Assembly: GCA_958428295.1 (NCBI GenBank)
Contig: CAUAFL010000018.1
Span: 1-14,676, forward strand
DNA length: 14,676 nucleotides
Source of the DNA: an uncultured Bacillota bacterium
GTDB lineage: Bacteria > Bacillota_I > Bacilli_A > RF39 > UBA660
Direction: 5' to 3'
In this document: positions 5,757-12,969 of the stretch, piece after piece
Layout: the number at the start of each line of letters is the position of its first letter
Numbering within the stretch: the first letter of the stretch is position 1
Notes under the pieces: generated by a model
Told to the model about the DNA's origin: nothing
Database searches by the model: none
The model's input: only the letters and a program-made list of their open reading frames with translations
Made by a program: the position numbers and the translations under genes

Positions 5757-6791
5757 ATGACAACATTATTATTATTCATTCTTATTTTAGGGTCCATTAT
5801 TTTTATTCATGAATCAGGTCACTTTCTCTTAGCAAAATTAACGGGTATTTATGTTCACGAGTTTGCTTTAGGAATGGGTCCTAAATTATTAAGTCATCAG
5901 GGAAAGGAAACGCTTTACTCTCTCCGGCTCATCCCTATTGGTGGCTTTTGTCAATTAGCAGGAGAAGAAGGAGAAGAAAAGGATATTCCTAAGGAACGTA
6001 CTTTACAAGGTAAAAAAGCTTGGCAAAAGTTTTTAGTAATGTTCTTTGGTGCTGGCTTCAACTTTATTTCGGCGATGTTAGTACTTTTCCTTAGTGCGCT
6101 TATCTGGGGGGCCCCTAATCCTGCACCGATCCTTTCAACTGTGGAAAAAAATACAAAAGCCTATGAAGCTGGCTTACGTCAGGGAGATCGTATTTTATCT
6201 ATCAATGGAAAAAAGGTAAATACAATCGACGATATTTCTTTATATTTAACAATCGATAATCATAAAAAAGCCACTAAATTTGAGGTGGAAACAAAAAAGG
6301 GACAGAAAAAAACCTATCAGGTAACACCAGAAAAAGAAGTCAAGGAAGAAGTCGTCAGTTACAAATATGGGATCGGTCTAACCGCTTCGAAAGAGCGTGG
6401 ATTAGGAAAATCCTTACAATATATGTTTGTTAAGACAGGTTCCTTATTTAAGCAGATGTTTGTTACCGTTACTAGTTTATTTACAGGGACAATTCGTCTT
6501 AATCAGCTAAGTGGACCCGTAGGAATTTATTCTATTGTTGGTACCCAAGCCAAAGATGGTTTGATGAGTTTGCTGTATTTATTCTCTTTTCTTTCCATTA
6601 ATGTTGGTTTCTTAAACCTTTTACCTTTCCCTGCTTTCGATGGTGGTCATATTCTGTTCATTATCATTGAGAAGATCAAAGGAAGTCCTGTTAATCCAGA
6701 TACAGAAGCAAAATTTCATACGATTGGTTTATTCTTATTAATGCTCTTAATGATTTATGTGACCTTTAACGATATTTTGCGCTTATTTTAA
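5757..6791 (+). CDS. rseP: Site-2 intramembrane zinc metalloprotease RseP/RasP
   Basis: This protease cleaves transmembrane substrates within the bilayer, such as anti-sigma factors already cut at site 1, and leftover signal peptides. The first membrane segment carries HESGH (18-22), with both His and the catalytic Glu. A PDZ domain lies at about 125-190 (AYEAGLRQGDRILSINGKKV). The second zinc motif NLLPFPAFDGGH (287-298) supplies Asp295; the family usually has ALDGG, so Phe replaces Leu next to the ligand. A last hydrophobic segment lies near 322-340. The length of 344 residues is slightly short for the family but complete. AAGGAGG (5746-5752) lies 4 nt before the ATG and overlaps the cdsA stop. 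A terminator overlaps its stop codon. Confidence 0.95.
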   Translation: MTTLLLFILILGSIIFIHESGHFLLAKLTGIYVHEFALGMGPKLLSHQGKETLYSLRLIPIGGFCQLAGEEGEEKDIPKERTLQGKKAWQKFLVMFFGAGFNFISAMLVLFLSALIWGAPNPAPILSTVEKNTKAYEAGLRQGDRILSINGKKVNTIDDISLYLTIDNHKKATKFEVETKKGQKKTYQVTPEKEVKEEVVSYKYGIGLTASKERGLGKSLQYMFVKTGSLFKQMFVTVTSLFTGTIRLNQLSGPVGIYSIVGTQAKDGLMSLLYLFSFLSINVGFLNLLPFPAFDGGHILFIIIEKIKGSPVNPDTEAKFHTIGLFLLMLLMIYVTFNDILRLF

Positions 6792-6810
6792 AAGACACTG
6801 TGTCTTTTTT
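6790..6810 (+). terminator. Intrinsic terminator of cdsA-rseP
   Basis: AAAAGACA (6790-6797) pairs with TGTCTTTT (6801-6808) around a 3-nt loop, and T continues to 6810. The left arm overlaps the rseP TAA. Confidence 0.85.
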
Positions 6811-6813
6811 CTT

Positions 6814-6840
6814 TTGGAAAAAGCAATTTAATGTTATACT
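6814..6840 (+). promoter_or_regulatory. Extended -10 promoter of the amidase operon
   Basis: TGTTATACT (6832-6840) is a TGn-extended -10 TATACT. A weak -35 TTGGAA lies at 6814-6819 with a short 15-nt spacer, so the promoter probably relies on the extended -10. Confidence 0.6.
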
Positions 6841-6873
6841 TAGACTATCATATAAATAAGGTGGATGGAAATC

Positions 6874-7917
6874 ATGGTAGCAGAAATAGTAATAAATGAT
6901 GTCTGTGCTGATTACAGTTTAGCGAACGGTATATCGATTGTGCAAAAAATCTTTGAACTTGTTTGTATTTTAGTACCAATTCTTTTGATTGTGTCTTTAA
7001 CTATCAGTCTTGTTAGTTATATTAGTAACCCTGATAGAAAAGGGGGCTTCAAGCTTATTTTCATTAAGGGAGCAGCTGCTATTTTGATATTTTTTTTACC
7101 ATCAATTACAAATGTTGTAATGAATCTATTACCTGATGAAAAATTTAGTGTGGCCGCCTGTTGGAAATTGGCAGCAGAGACCAAAGCTAAGATTACTAAG
7201 GCTAATTATACTTATGGAATTACTACCAAATCGGGAAGCTTGTATGGAGATTTGAGTGGCTTGAAAAAATATAAAGATAAAAATAGTAATGCTTCGACCA
7301 CTGATAGTACCGGAAAAGGCAAAGTTTTATTAATTGCTGGGCACTCTTATCCCCCTTACTGCGAACAGAAAGCAAATGAATGTCGAGGAAAATTAGAATA
7401 TACTGGTTATGATGAAACAGAAGAAACAAGAACATTAGTTACGCTTATCAAAAAAGAGTTGGATAAATTAAACTTAGAAGCTGATATTGCCAATCAACTA
7501 TTAGCAGGAAGTAAAGATAGTAAAATGAATCGCTCCTTTTATGTGGAATGTTCTCAAAATACAAATCTATGTAAACAGTTTAACTGGCATAAGTATAAAT
7601 ATGTCTTAGAGGTCCATTTTAATGCTACACTACGTCATAATGCTACTGGGACTACTTTAGTAAAAGTCACAAATGATCAAAACTATCCAATTGATCAAGA
7701 AATTGTCAAGGCCGTTACGAAACATACCAAGGGAAAACAAAACGCTGATTTTGTCACAGGAATTTTTGATATTCATTATTTTCGCAATCAAAATATTCCG
7801 ATTACTTATTTAGAGACAGAGTTTTATGATGTGAAAACGGCAATGGACAAATATGCGGCCAATAAAGAGAAAATTGCCAAGAGTATTGCGCAGGCTATTA
7901 AAAAATATTATGGATAG
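6874..7917 (+). CDS. Membrane-anchored divergent amidase_3-like peptidoglycan hydrolase with VirB2-like N terminus
   Basis: The 347-residue protein has two modules. Residues 1-90 hold two hydrophobic segments (about 25-50 and 60-84) joined by a basic loop (SNPDRKGGFK). This layout resembles TrbC/VirB2-type small membrane proteins and would put the C terminus outside. After a Ser- and Lys-rich linker (about 115-150), residues 150-347 follow the amidase_3 pattern: VLLIAGH (H157) for the usual DPGHGG, Glu in ETEETR (181-186), EVHFNA (H248), and TYLETEF with E314 as the probable catalytic Glu. These would supply the His-Glu-His zinc site. Four Cys (163, 170, 226, 233) could form extracellular disulfides. 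ATG 6874 is preferred over ATG 6865 because AAGGTGG (6858-6864) leaves 9 nt to the first and none to the second. The next gene is coupled: its SD overlaps this TAG. Substrate is inferred, not shown. Confidence 0.75.
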   Translation: MVAEIVINDVCADYSLANGISIVQKIFELVCILVPILLIVSLTISLVSYISNPDRKGGFKLIFIKGAAAILIFFLPSITNVVMNLLPDEKFSVAACWKLAAETKAKITKANYTYGITTKSGSLYGDLSGLKKYKDKNSNASTTDSTGKGKVLLIAGHSYPPYCEQKANECRGKLEYTGYDETEETRTLVTLIKKELDKLNLEADIANQLLAGSKDSKMNRSFYVECSQNTNLCKQFNWHKYKYVLEVHFNATLRHNATGTTLVKVTNDQNYPIDQEIVKAVTKHTKGKQNADFVTGIFDIHYFRNQNIPITYLETEFYDVKTAMDKYAANKEKIAKSIAQAIKKYYG

Positions 7918-7927
7918 GAGGTCAACG

Positions 7928-8659
7928 ATGGAACAAAAAAGAACTATCAACTGGAAAAAAGTAGTACCGATTGGAGTGGGGCTATTAGTGCTGCTACTAA
8001 TCATAAACTACTTCTTAAGTGGTAAGAAAGAAGCTACCATAAATAAATTAGACAAAAGTAAGTCCTATGTTTATCAAGAGGCCAGTAAGAAAGTAGCGTC
8101 TTCCACTATTTACTCCTATTTACCCTATATTAATCTAATTGGTGACGATGCCCAGCGGGTGAATACCGAGATAAAAAAACAGTATCATGCGATCGACAAA
8201 ACAGCTGTTCAACAATTAACCTATCACTATGCGGTTAATCGAGAATACCTATCTTTAGCAATCCTATTAACTAGTCTTGAAAATCCGGAAGGCTATCCCC
8301 ATACGACAATTACTACTTATACCTTTCGTATTGCCAATGCGGCTCTCACCTCAGAGCAAGAATTATTAAATGATTTTGGTAGAGAAAAACAAACCTTTGT
8401 CAATGATTTTAACCGAGTGATGGAAACCTATTATCAGGAAGCCTTAACTAAAAATTATTTGAGTGCCTTAGAGTGTGATTATCAATGTTTTTTAACTCTT
8501 CATGAGGGAAGTGAAGATAGTAGTAAGATCTCTTTATTTGTTCAAAATGATCAGTTGCTCTACTATCGACCATTTCTTATTTTTACAACTTATCAAGATG
8601 AAAAAATGTATCAACAGAAAGAAGAAGATTTTCTTTTTGAGCTAGGAAAGACCACGTAA
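7928..8659 (+). CDS. Membrane-anchored extracytoplasmic protein, DUF4163/DUF3298-like
   Basis: The 243-residue protein has a basic N terminus and one membrane helix (about 12-30), then an extracytoplasmic domain. The stretch YSYLPYINLIGDDAQRVNTE (62-81), a YLSLAILL strand (107-114), TYTFRIANAALTSEQELL (130-147) and a late ISLFVQNDQLLYYRPF segment (201-216) follow the order seen in the DUF4163/DUF3298 domains of PdaC and RsiV. The RsiV domain binds lysozyme, but the match here is weak and by eye. C183 and C187 may form a disulfide. The ATG at 7928 is chosen because GGAGGT (7917-7922) lies 5 nt upstream; the longer frame from 7853 would overlap the amidase gene. It is co-transcribed with the amidase and ends at a terminator, so a joint envelope role is likely. 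Confidence 0.7.
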   Translation: MEQKRTINWKKVVPIGVGLLVLLLIINYFLSGKKEATINKLDKSKSYVYQEASKKVASSTIYSYLPYINLIGDDAQRVNTEIKKQYHAIDKTAVQQLTYHYAVNREYLSLAILLTSLENPEGYPHTTITTYTFRIANAALTSEQELLNDFGREKQTFVNDFNRVMETYYQEALTKNYLSALECDYQCFLTLHEGSEDSSKISLFVQNDQLLYYRPFLIFTTYQDEKMYQQKEEDFLFELGKTT

Positions 8660-8660
8660 A

Positions 8661-8682
8661 AAGGAAAATTCCTTCTTTTTTT
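8661..8682 (+). terminator. Probable terminator of the amidase operon
   Basis: AAGGA (8661-8665) pairs with TCCTT (8670-8674) around a 4-nt loop; after one C, seven T follow. The stem is short, and upstream A residues can extend it after one mismatch. Confidence 0.6.
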
Positions 8683-8690
8683 ATTTTCAA

Positions 8691-8719
8691 TTTACAAACG
8701 AAAGTTCTATTGTTACAAT
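8691..8719 (+). promoter_or_regulatory. Sigma-A promoter of priA
   Basis: A -35 TTTACA (8691-8696) and -10 TACAAT (8714-8719) are 17 nt apart, with TGT as an extended -10. Transcription near 8726 would leave a leader of only about 12 nt that still holds GAGGTG. Confidence 0.75.
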
Positions 8720-8737
8720 AAAAAAGAGGTGAAGTTT

Positions 8738-10900
8738 ATGGTGGTCGGCGTCTTAGTGGAAATAACAAATAAAAACGTAGATAAACTATTTTATTATCAA
8801 GTAAACAAAATTTTACAGTCTCAGATAAAAGTCGGCGTTAGAGTAGTAGTTCCTTTTGCGCATACCACCTTAGAAGGCTTTGTTCTGGCTATCAATCCTA
8901 CGGAACAATATGGTCACCAATTAAAGGAAATTATAGAGGTAATTGATGCTGAAGTGGTACTGAATGACGAATTATTAGCTTTAGGAAAGCAGTTAGCCAA
9001 AGAAACATTAGCTTCTAGGATGAGTTGTTATCAGGTGATGTTGCCCAAAGCCTTAAAGGCGAAAGCCCGTAGTATTGTTCGTAAGAAATATCAAAAAGTG
9101 TATTATTATCATCCTGAGGTAAAGTGTTTACTAACGCCTAAACAACAAGAAATTATCGATTGTTTTCAAGAAGGTAGATTCCTTACACGTTCTTCTTTAC
9201 AAGAATTTTCCTCCGCTAGACTAAAAGTGCTAGTAAATAAAGGCATCCTAGAAGAAAGAGAAAGAGAGTGTTATCGGTTACATTATGATACCCAAACCAC
9301 TGAAAAACATCCGCTGACCAAAGAACAGCAGCAAGCAGTAGAAACTATTTTCACTACGTCTAAGACAGTGTCACTATTACATGGCGTTACTGGTAGTGGA
9401 AAAACAGAAGTGTACATGGAACTGATAGAAAGAGCTTTAAAACAGGGAAAACAAAGTATTGTGCTAGTACCAGAAATTTCTCTGACCCCTCAAATGGTAA
9501 ATCGTTTCCAAAGTCGTTTTGGCGATCAGATTGCAGCGCTGCATAGTGCTTTATCTGAAGGAGAAAAATATGATGAATGGCGACGTATTTCTCGAGGAGA
9601 AGTAACGATTGTGATTGGGGCACGCAGTGCTATTTTTGCCCCTCTTACCAATGTTGGTTTTATTATCATCGATGAAGAACATAGTGATTCCTATAAACAA
9701 GAGAACACCCCCCGCTATCATGCGACACAAATTGCTCTTATAAGAGCAAAATTCCATCAGGCCAAAATCGTCCTCGGTAGTGCTACTCCTACCTTAGAAA
9801 GCTATGCTCGTGCTAAAAAAGGAGTCTACCAACTAGTAACCTTACCCCATCGAGTGAATGGGAAAAGTTTGCCTATGGTCGAGGTCGTCGATATGAATGA
9901 GGCTATCAAAACCGCTAAGGGGCATTTTTCTCTACCTTTATTACAAGCTATCAAGAGGTGCCTTGAAAAAAAAGAACAATGTATTTTATTATTAAATCGG
10001 CGCGGTTATGCCTCTTTTGTCAGTTGCCGGCAGTGTGGCTATGTTCGCAAGTGCCCTCACTGCGATATTACCCTAACATTTCATAAGCACAGTAATACTT
10101 TGCGTTGTCATTATTGTGGTTATGGAACAAATACGAGTCTTGTTTGCCCCAATTGTCATGAGGAAGCGATGCAAGATTTAGGAGTTGGTACAGAAAGAAT
10201 AGAAGAAGAGTTAACTAAGTTATTTCAAGGGGTAAAAATTATTCGAATGGATGTTGATACTACCAGTCGGAAAGGCTCTCATCAAAAAATGATCACAGCT
10301 TTTGCTAATCATGAAGCACAAATATTGTTAGGGACACAATTAGTAGCCAAGGGCTTGGATTTTGAAGATGTTACTTTAGTAGGAGTAATTAATGCTGATA
10401 CTTCTTTAATGTTGCCAGATTTTCGAGCAGCTGAAATGACTTTTTCCTTATTAAATCAGGTTTCAGGACGCAGTGGCCGTAGCGCTAAAGAAGGACATGT
10501 AATCTTTCAAACTTATAATCCTGACAATTATGCCATTGTTTGTGCCAAAAATAATGATTATCAACGCTTCTACCAAGAAGAAATGGCTATTCGCCACTTA
10601 ATGAAATATCCGCCTTATTACTATTTAATCTCTATCCATATAGCGAGCAAAGAAGCAAATAGAGCCCTCCTAGAAGCAAAACGTTGTGAGAAAGTAGTAA
10701 GCAAGTATTTAACGAATACGATTTTATTAGGACCTAGCCCGGCTTCTATTTTTAAGAAGAATAACATTTATCGTTACCAATTAATTCTCAAATACCAACA
10801 TCAAGATCAGTTGCAAGAAACATTACAAAAATTAGTTGATTATTATGCGCCTAACCATAAAGTTAAATTAGAAATTGATTTTTCACCGTTACATTTATAA
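8738..10900 (+). CDS. priA: Primosomal replication-restart helicase PriA
   Basis: PriA reloads the replisome at stalled forks. It is a superfamily 2, 3'-to-5' DNA helicase. The 720-residue protein has the N-terminal 3'-DNA-binding domain (about 1-105, with VGVRVVVPF), a winged-helix region, and the helicase core with Walker A GVTGSGKT (216-223), DEEH (312-315) and LGSATPTLES (346-355). The zinc-binding insert has all eight Cys (430, 433, 439, 442, 457, 460, 470, 473). Further helicase motifs are LGVGTERIEEEL and SGRSGR, and a C-terminal domain follows. The ATG at 8738 is preferred over the in-frame GTG at 8729, because that GTG is part of the SD sequence AAGAGGTG. It appears to be a single-gene unit. 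Usual neighbours such as coaBC, rpoZ, def or fmt are absent. Confidence 0.97.
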   Translation: MVVGVLVEITNKNVDKLFYYQVNKILQSQIKVGVRVVVPFAHTTLEGFVLAINPTEQYGHQLKEIIEVIDAEVVLNDELLALGKQLAKETLASRMSCYQVMLPKALKAKARSIVRKKYQKVYYYHPEVKCLLTPKQQEIIDCFQEGRFLTRSSLQEFSSARLKVLVNKGILEERERECYRLHYDTQTTEKHPLTKEQQQAVETIFTTSKTVSLLHGVTGSGKTEVYMELIERALKQGKQSIVLVPEISLTPQMVNRFQSRFGDQIAALHSALSEGEKYDEWRRISRGEVTIVIGARSAIFAPLTNVGFIIIDEEHSDSYKQENTPRYHATQIALIRAKFHQAKIVLGSATPTLESYARAKKGVYQLVTLPHRVNGKSLPMVEVVDMNEAIKTAKGHFSLPLLQAIKRCLEKKEQCILLLNRRGYASFVSCRQCGYVRKCPHCDITLTFHKHSNTLRCHYCGYGTNTSLVCPNCHEEAMQDLGVGTERIEEELTKLFQGVKIIRMDVDTTSRKGSHQKMITAFANHEAQILLGTQLVAKGLDFEDVTLVGVINADTSLMLPDFRAAEMTFSLLNQVSGRSGRSAKEGHVIFQTYNPDNYAIVCAKNNDYQRFYQEEMAIRHLMKYPPYYYLISIHIASKEANRALLEAKRCEKVVSKYLTNTILLGPSPASIFKKNNIYRYQLILKYQHQDQLQETLQKLVDYYAPNHKVKLEIDFSPLHL

Positions 10901-10903
10901 AAG

Positions 10904-10932
10904 TTGTTTCATAGAAAAAAACTTGTTATACT
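10904..10932 (+). promoter_or_regulatory. Sigma-A promoter of rfbB
   Basis: TTGTTT (10904-10909) and TATACT (10927-10932) are 17 nt apart, with TGT as an extended -10. No convincing priA terminator separates it from priA; only an imperfect hairpin (AAGTT at 10901 with AACTT at about 10920) without a T run is present, so readthrough is possible. Confidence 0.75.
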
Positions 10933-10953
10933 AATAAAAAGGAGAGTGGAAAG

Positions 10954-11970
10954 ATGAAATTTTTAATTACTGGAGGAGCGGGATTTATTGGTAGTAATTA
11001 TCTTCACTATGTAACTAAAACCTATCAAGAGGATACCTTCGTTTGCTTAGATGCCCTAACGTATGCTGGAAATTATAATAATATCAAAGATTTAGAAACA
11101 CTTGAAAATTATCGTTTTATTAAAGGCGATATTACAGATCGAGAATTGATTGACCAACTTTTTGATCAAGAAAGATTTGACATTGTTATTAATTTTGCCG
11201 CAGAAAGTCACGTAGATCATTCGATTAAAAATCCGGGTATTTTTTTAACCACCAATATTATTGGCACTCAAATATTGATGGATGCTTCTCTAAAATATAA
11301 CGTAAAACGATATCATCAAGTGTCAACCGATGAAGTATATGGGGAACTTCCTCTTGATCGACCTGATTTATTATTTACTGAACAGACACCAATTCATACA
11401 TCTAGCCCTTACTCAACAAGTAAAGCTAGTGCTGACTTATTAGTGCTTTCTTATTATAGAACTTATGGTTTAAAAGCAACGATTAGCCGGTGCTCTAATA
11501 ATTATGGTCCTTATCAATTTCCTGAAAAGCTAATTCCTTTAACAATCATGAGAGCCTTAGCTGATCAACCCATTCCTGTGTATGGAACTGGTGAGAATGT
11601 GCGGGACTGGATTCATGTTTATGATCATAATGTAGGTGTTGATTTAATTGTTAGAAAAGGAAAAGTTGGTCAAGTTTATAATTTAGGTGGTCATGCCGAA
11701 CGGCCAAATATTGAAATCGTCAAAATCATTCTTAAGCAATTACACAAAAGTGAAGATTTAATTACTTTTGTGGAAGATCGAAAAGGACATGATTTGCGCT
11801 ATGCTATTGATTCTAGTAAAGTAGAAAAAGAATTAGGTTGGAGTAGAAAATATCAATTCGAAACGGGGATAAAAGAAACGATAAATTGGTATTTAAATCA
11901 AAAGGAATGGCTTGCTAGTATTGAAGATGGTAGTTATCGCCACAGTTATTCAGAGAAACTTGACAGTTAA
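10954..11970 (+). CDS. rfbB: dTDP-glucose 4,6-dehydratase
   Basis: This NAD-dependent enzyme converts dTDP-glucose to dTDP-4-keto-6-deoxyglucose, the second step towards dTDP-rhamnose and other deoxysugars of surface polysaccharides. The 338-residue protein is a short-chain dehydrogenase/reductase. It shows the Rossmann motif GGAGFIG (7-13), FAAESHVDHS (81-90), STDEVYGE with the Thr-Asp-Glu active-site triad (125-127), and YSTSK with Tyr153 and Lys157. Further family motifs are SRCSNNYGPYQFPEKLIP and VRDWIHVYDH. Length is normal. AAGGAG lies about 10 nt before the ATG. The partner genes rfbA, rfbC and rfbD are not in the window, so it is an orphan copy here. Other nucleotide-sugar dehydratases are less likely because of the STDEVYGE motif. 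Confidence 0.94.
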   Translation: MKFLITGGAGFIGSNYLHYVTKTYQEDTFVCLDALTYAGNYNNIKDLETLENYRFIKGDITDRELIDQLFDQERFDIVINFAAESHVDHSIKNPGIFLTTNIIGTQILMDASLKYNVKRYHQVSTDEVYGELPLDRPDLLFTEQTPIHTSSPYSTSKASADLLVLSYYRTYGLKATISRCSNNYGPYQFPEKLIPLTIMRALADQPIPVYGTGENVRDWIHVYDHNVGVDLIVRKGKVGQVYNLGGHAERPNIEIVKIILKQLHKSEDLITFVEDRKGHDLRYAIDSSKVEKELGWSRKYQFETGIKETINWYLNQKEWLASIEDGSYRHSYSEKLDS

Positions 11971-11987
11971 AAGCTGTCAAATTTTTT
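11960..11987 (+). terminator. Intrinsic terminator overlapping the rfbB 3' end
   Basis: TTGACAG (11960-11966) pairs perfectly with CTGTCAA (11974-11980) around a 7-nt loop, followed by A and six T. The left arm encodes the last residues of RfbB and the stop codon sits in the loop. Confidence 0.9.
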
Positions 11988-12014
11988 ACTTTCTATGAAG
12001 AGAAATTCATTCGA

Positions 12015-12023
12015 TGATATAAT
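12015..12023 (+). promoter_or_regulatory. Extended -10 promoter of the SGNH hydrolase gene
   Basis: TGATATAAT (12015-12023) is a TGn element followed by a perfect -10 TATAAT. No good -35 box lies 16-18 nt upstream (TGAAGA or similar), as is usual for extended -10 promoters. Confidence 0.65.
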
Positions 12024-12052
12024 CAATAAGGAAAGTAAGGAGTTATAGTTGT

Positions 12053-12832
12053 ATGAATAAAAATAGAAAGAAATATCCTCATAATTATAAAACCACCACT
12101 ACTAGAACTCGAAAAAACAGGGCCAAATATTATCAAGCAAAAAAATCTCACCAATATAGTAGTGCTCTTAAAAAAATCCTCTATTTTAGTTTTTTTATAA
12201 ATATTATCTTATTAGGGTATGTATTCATTCATAAACCAGAACCTAAAATAATTACGAAGACTAGAAAAGTTGTAACCGTCAGCCCTAATTATGTTTTTTT
12301 AGGAGATTCCATTACTGAATTCTATGATTTGAAGAAGTATTTTCCCAAGGAACCAATTGTAAATAGCGGAATTAGCGGTGATACAACAGAGGATATTTTA
12401 AACAACATGGAAAAACGTGTTTATCAATATAATCCAAGTAAGGTTTTCTTATTAATTGGCACCAATGACTTGCAAGAAGGGAAAACAGTGGAGGAGGTTG
12501 TTACTAATATTAAAAAAATAATATCTCAAATACAAAAAATGCGACCCCAGACAGAAATTTATTTAGAAAGCATTTGTCCAGTTAATGAATCCGATGAGAA
12601 AGGGATAAAGCCTTCTGTTGTCGATAAGAGAAATAACCATGATATTAAAAAAATTAATGAGCAATTAAAATCCTATGCCAAAAAAGAAAACCTACTATAT
12701 ATTGATTTATATAAAGTTTTAAAGAATAATCAAGATGACAATTTGAAAATAGAATACACAAAAGAAGGGCTTCATATATCAGAAAAAGGTTATGAAATGA
12801 TCACTAAAGAGTTAAAACAATATATGGAATAG
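12053..12832 (+). CDS. Membrane-anchored SGNH/GDSL hydrolase
   Basis: SGNH hydrolases are Ser esterases or O-acetyl-transferring enzymes. The 259-residue protein starts with a very basic cytoplasmic tail (1-40) and one membrane helix (about 41-60). An extracytoplasmic SGNH domain follows, with GDSI (nucleophile Ser86), GISGDT (106-111), GTND with Asn138, and GLHIS with His241. The acid position before this His is usually Asp (DGLH); here it is Glu238 (EGLH). The domain resembles the C-terminal SGNH domain of OatA-type O-acetyltransferases and PAF-acetylhydrolase-like proteins. AAGGAG (12037-12042) lies 10 nt before the ATG. The next gene is an acyltransferase-3 protein, so a two-gene OatA-like system is possible. 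The acyl substrate cannot be read from the sequence. Confidence 0.88.
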   Translation: MNKNRKKYPHNYKTTTTRTRKNRAKYYQAKKSHQYSSALKKILYFSFFINIILLGYVFIHKPEPKIITKTRKVVTVSPNYVFLGDSITEFYDLKKYFPKEPIVNSGISGDTTEDILNNMEKRVYQYNPSKVFLLIGTNDLQEGKTVEEVVTNIKKIISQIQKMRPQTEIYLESICPVNESDEKGIKPSVVDKRNNHDIKKINEQLKSYAKKENLLYIDLYKVLKNNQDDNLKIEYTKEGLHISEKGYEMITKELKQYME

Positions 12833-12840
12833 CTACTTAT

Positions 12841-12864
12841 TATATGGCTTTTTATATGGCTTTT
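12841..12864 (+). repeat. Two perfect 12-bp tandem copies
   Basis: TATATGGCTTTT occurs twice in direct succession just after the SGNH gene. The T runs could help end transcription, but no convincing stem precedes them, so I do not call a terminator here. A partial match (TATATGG) lies at 12821-12827 inside the gene. Confidence 0.7.
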
Positions 12865-12888
12865 CTTATAGAATTAAACTCTTTTTAT

Positions 12889-12916
12889 TTGAAAAGAAAT
12901 CAAAGTATGATATCAT
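12889..12916 (+). promoter_or_regulatory. Sigma-A promoter of the acyltransferase gene
   Basis: TTGAAA (12889-12894) and TATCAT (12911-12916) are 16 nt apart, with TGA as an extended -10. Transcription near 12923 leaves a leader of about 47 nt. Confidence 0.65.
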
Positions 12917-12928
12917 TTAAATAGATAA

Positions 12929-12966
12929 GATCGAAAACGTAGAAAACGATCACTTGGGGGTATCGT
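12929..12966 (+). promoter_or_regulatory. Leader with two mutually exclusive stems, one enclosing the ribosome binding site
   Basis: GATCG (12929-12933) can pair with CGATC (12947-12951). ACGAT (12946-12950) can instead pair with ATCGT (12962-12966), placing the ribosome binding site GGGGG (12956-12960) in an 11-nt loop. The pairings share bases and exclude each other, which is a possible translational switch. Each stem is only 5 bp, so this is tentative. Confidence 0.35.
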
Positions 12967-12969
12967 CTG

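Noticed and set aside
7853..7927. Extended N terminus for the DUF4163-like protein
   Set aside because: It would lie inside the amidase gene in another frame, and the strong SD at 7917-7922 fits the ATG at 7928.
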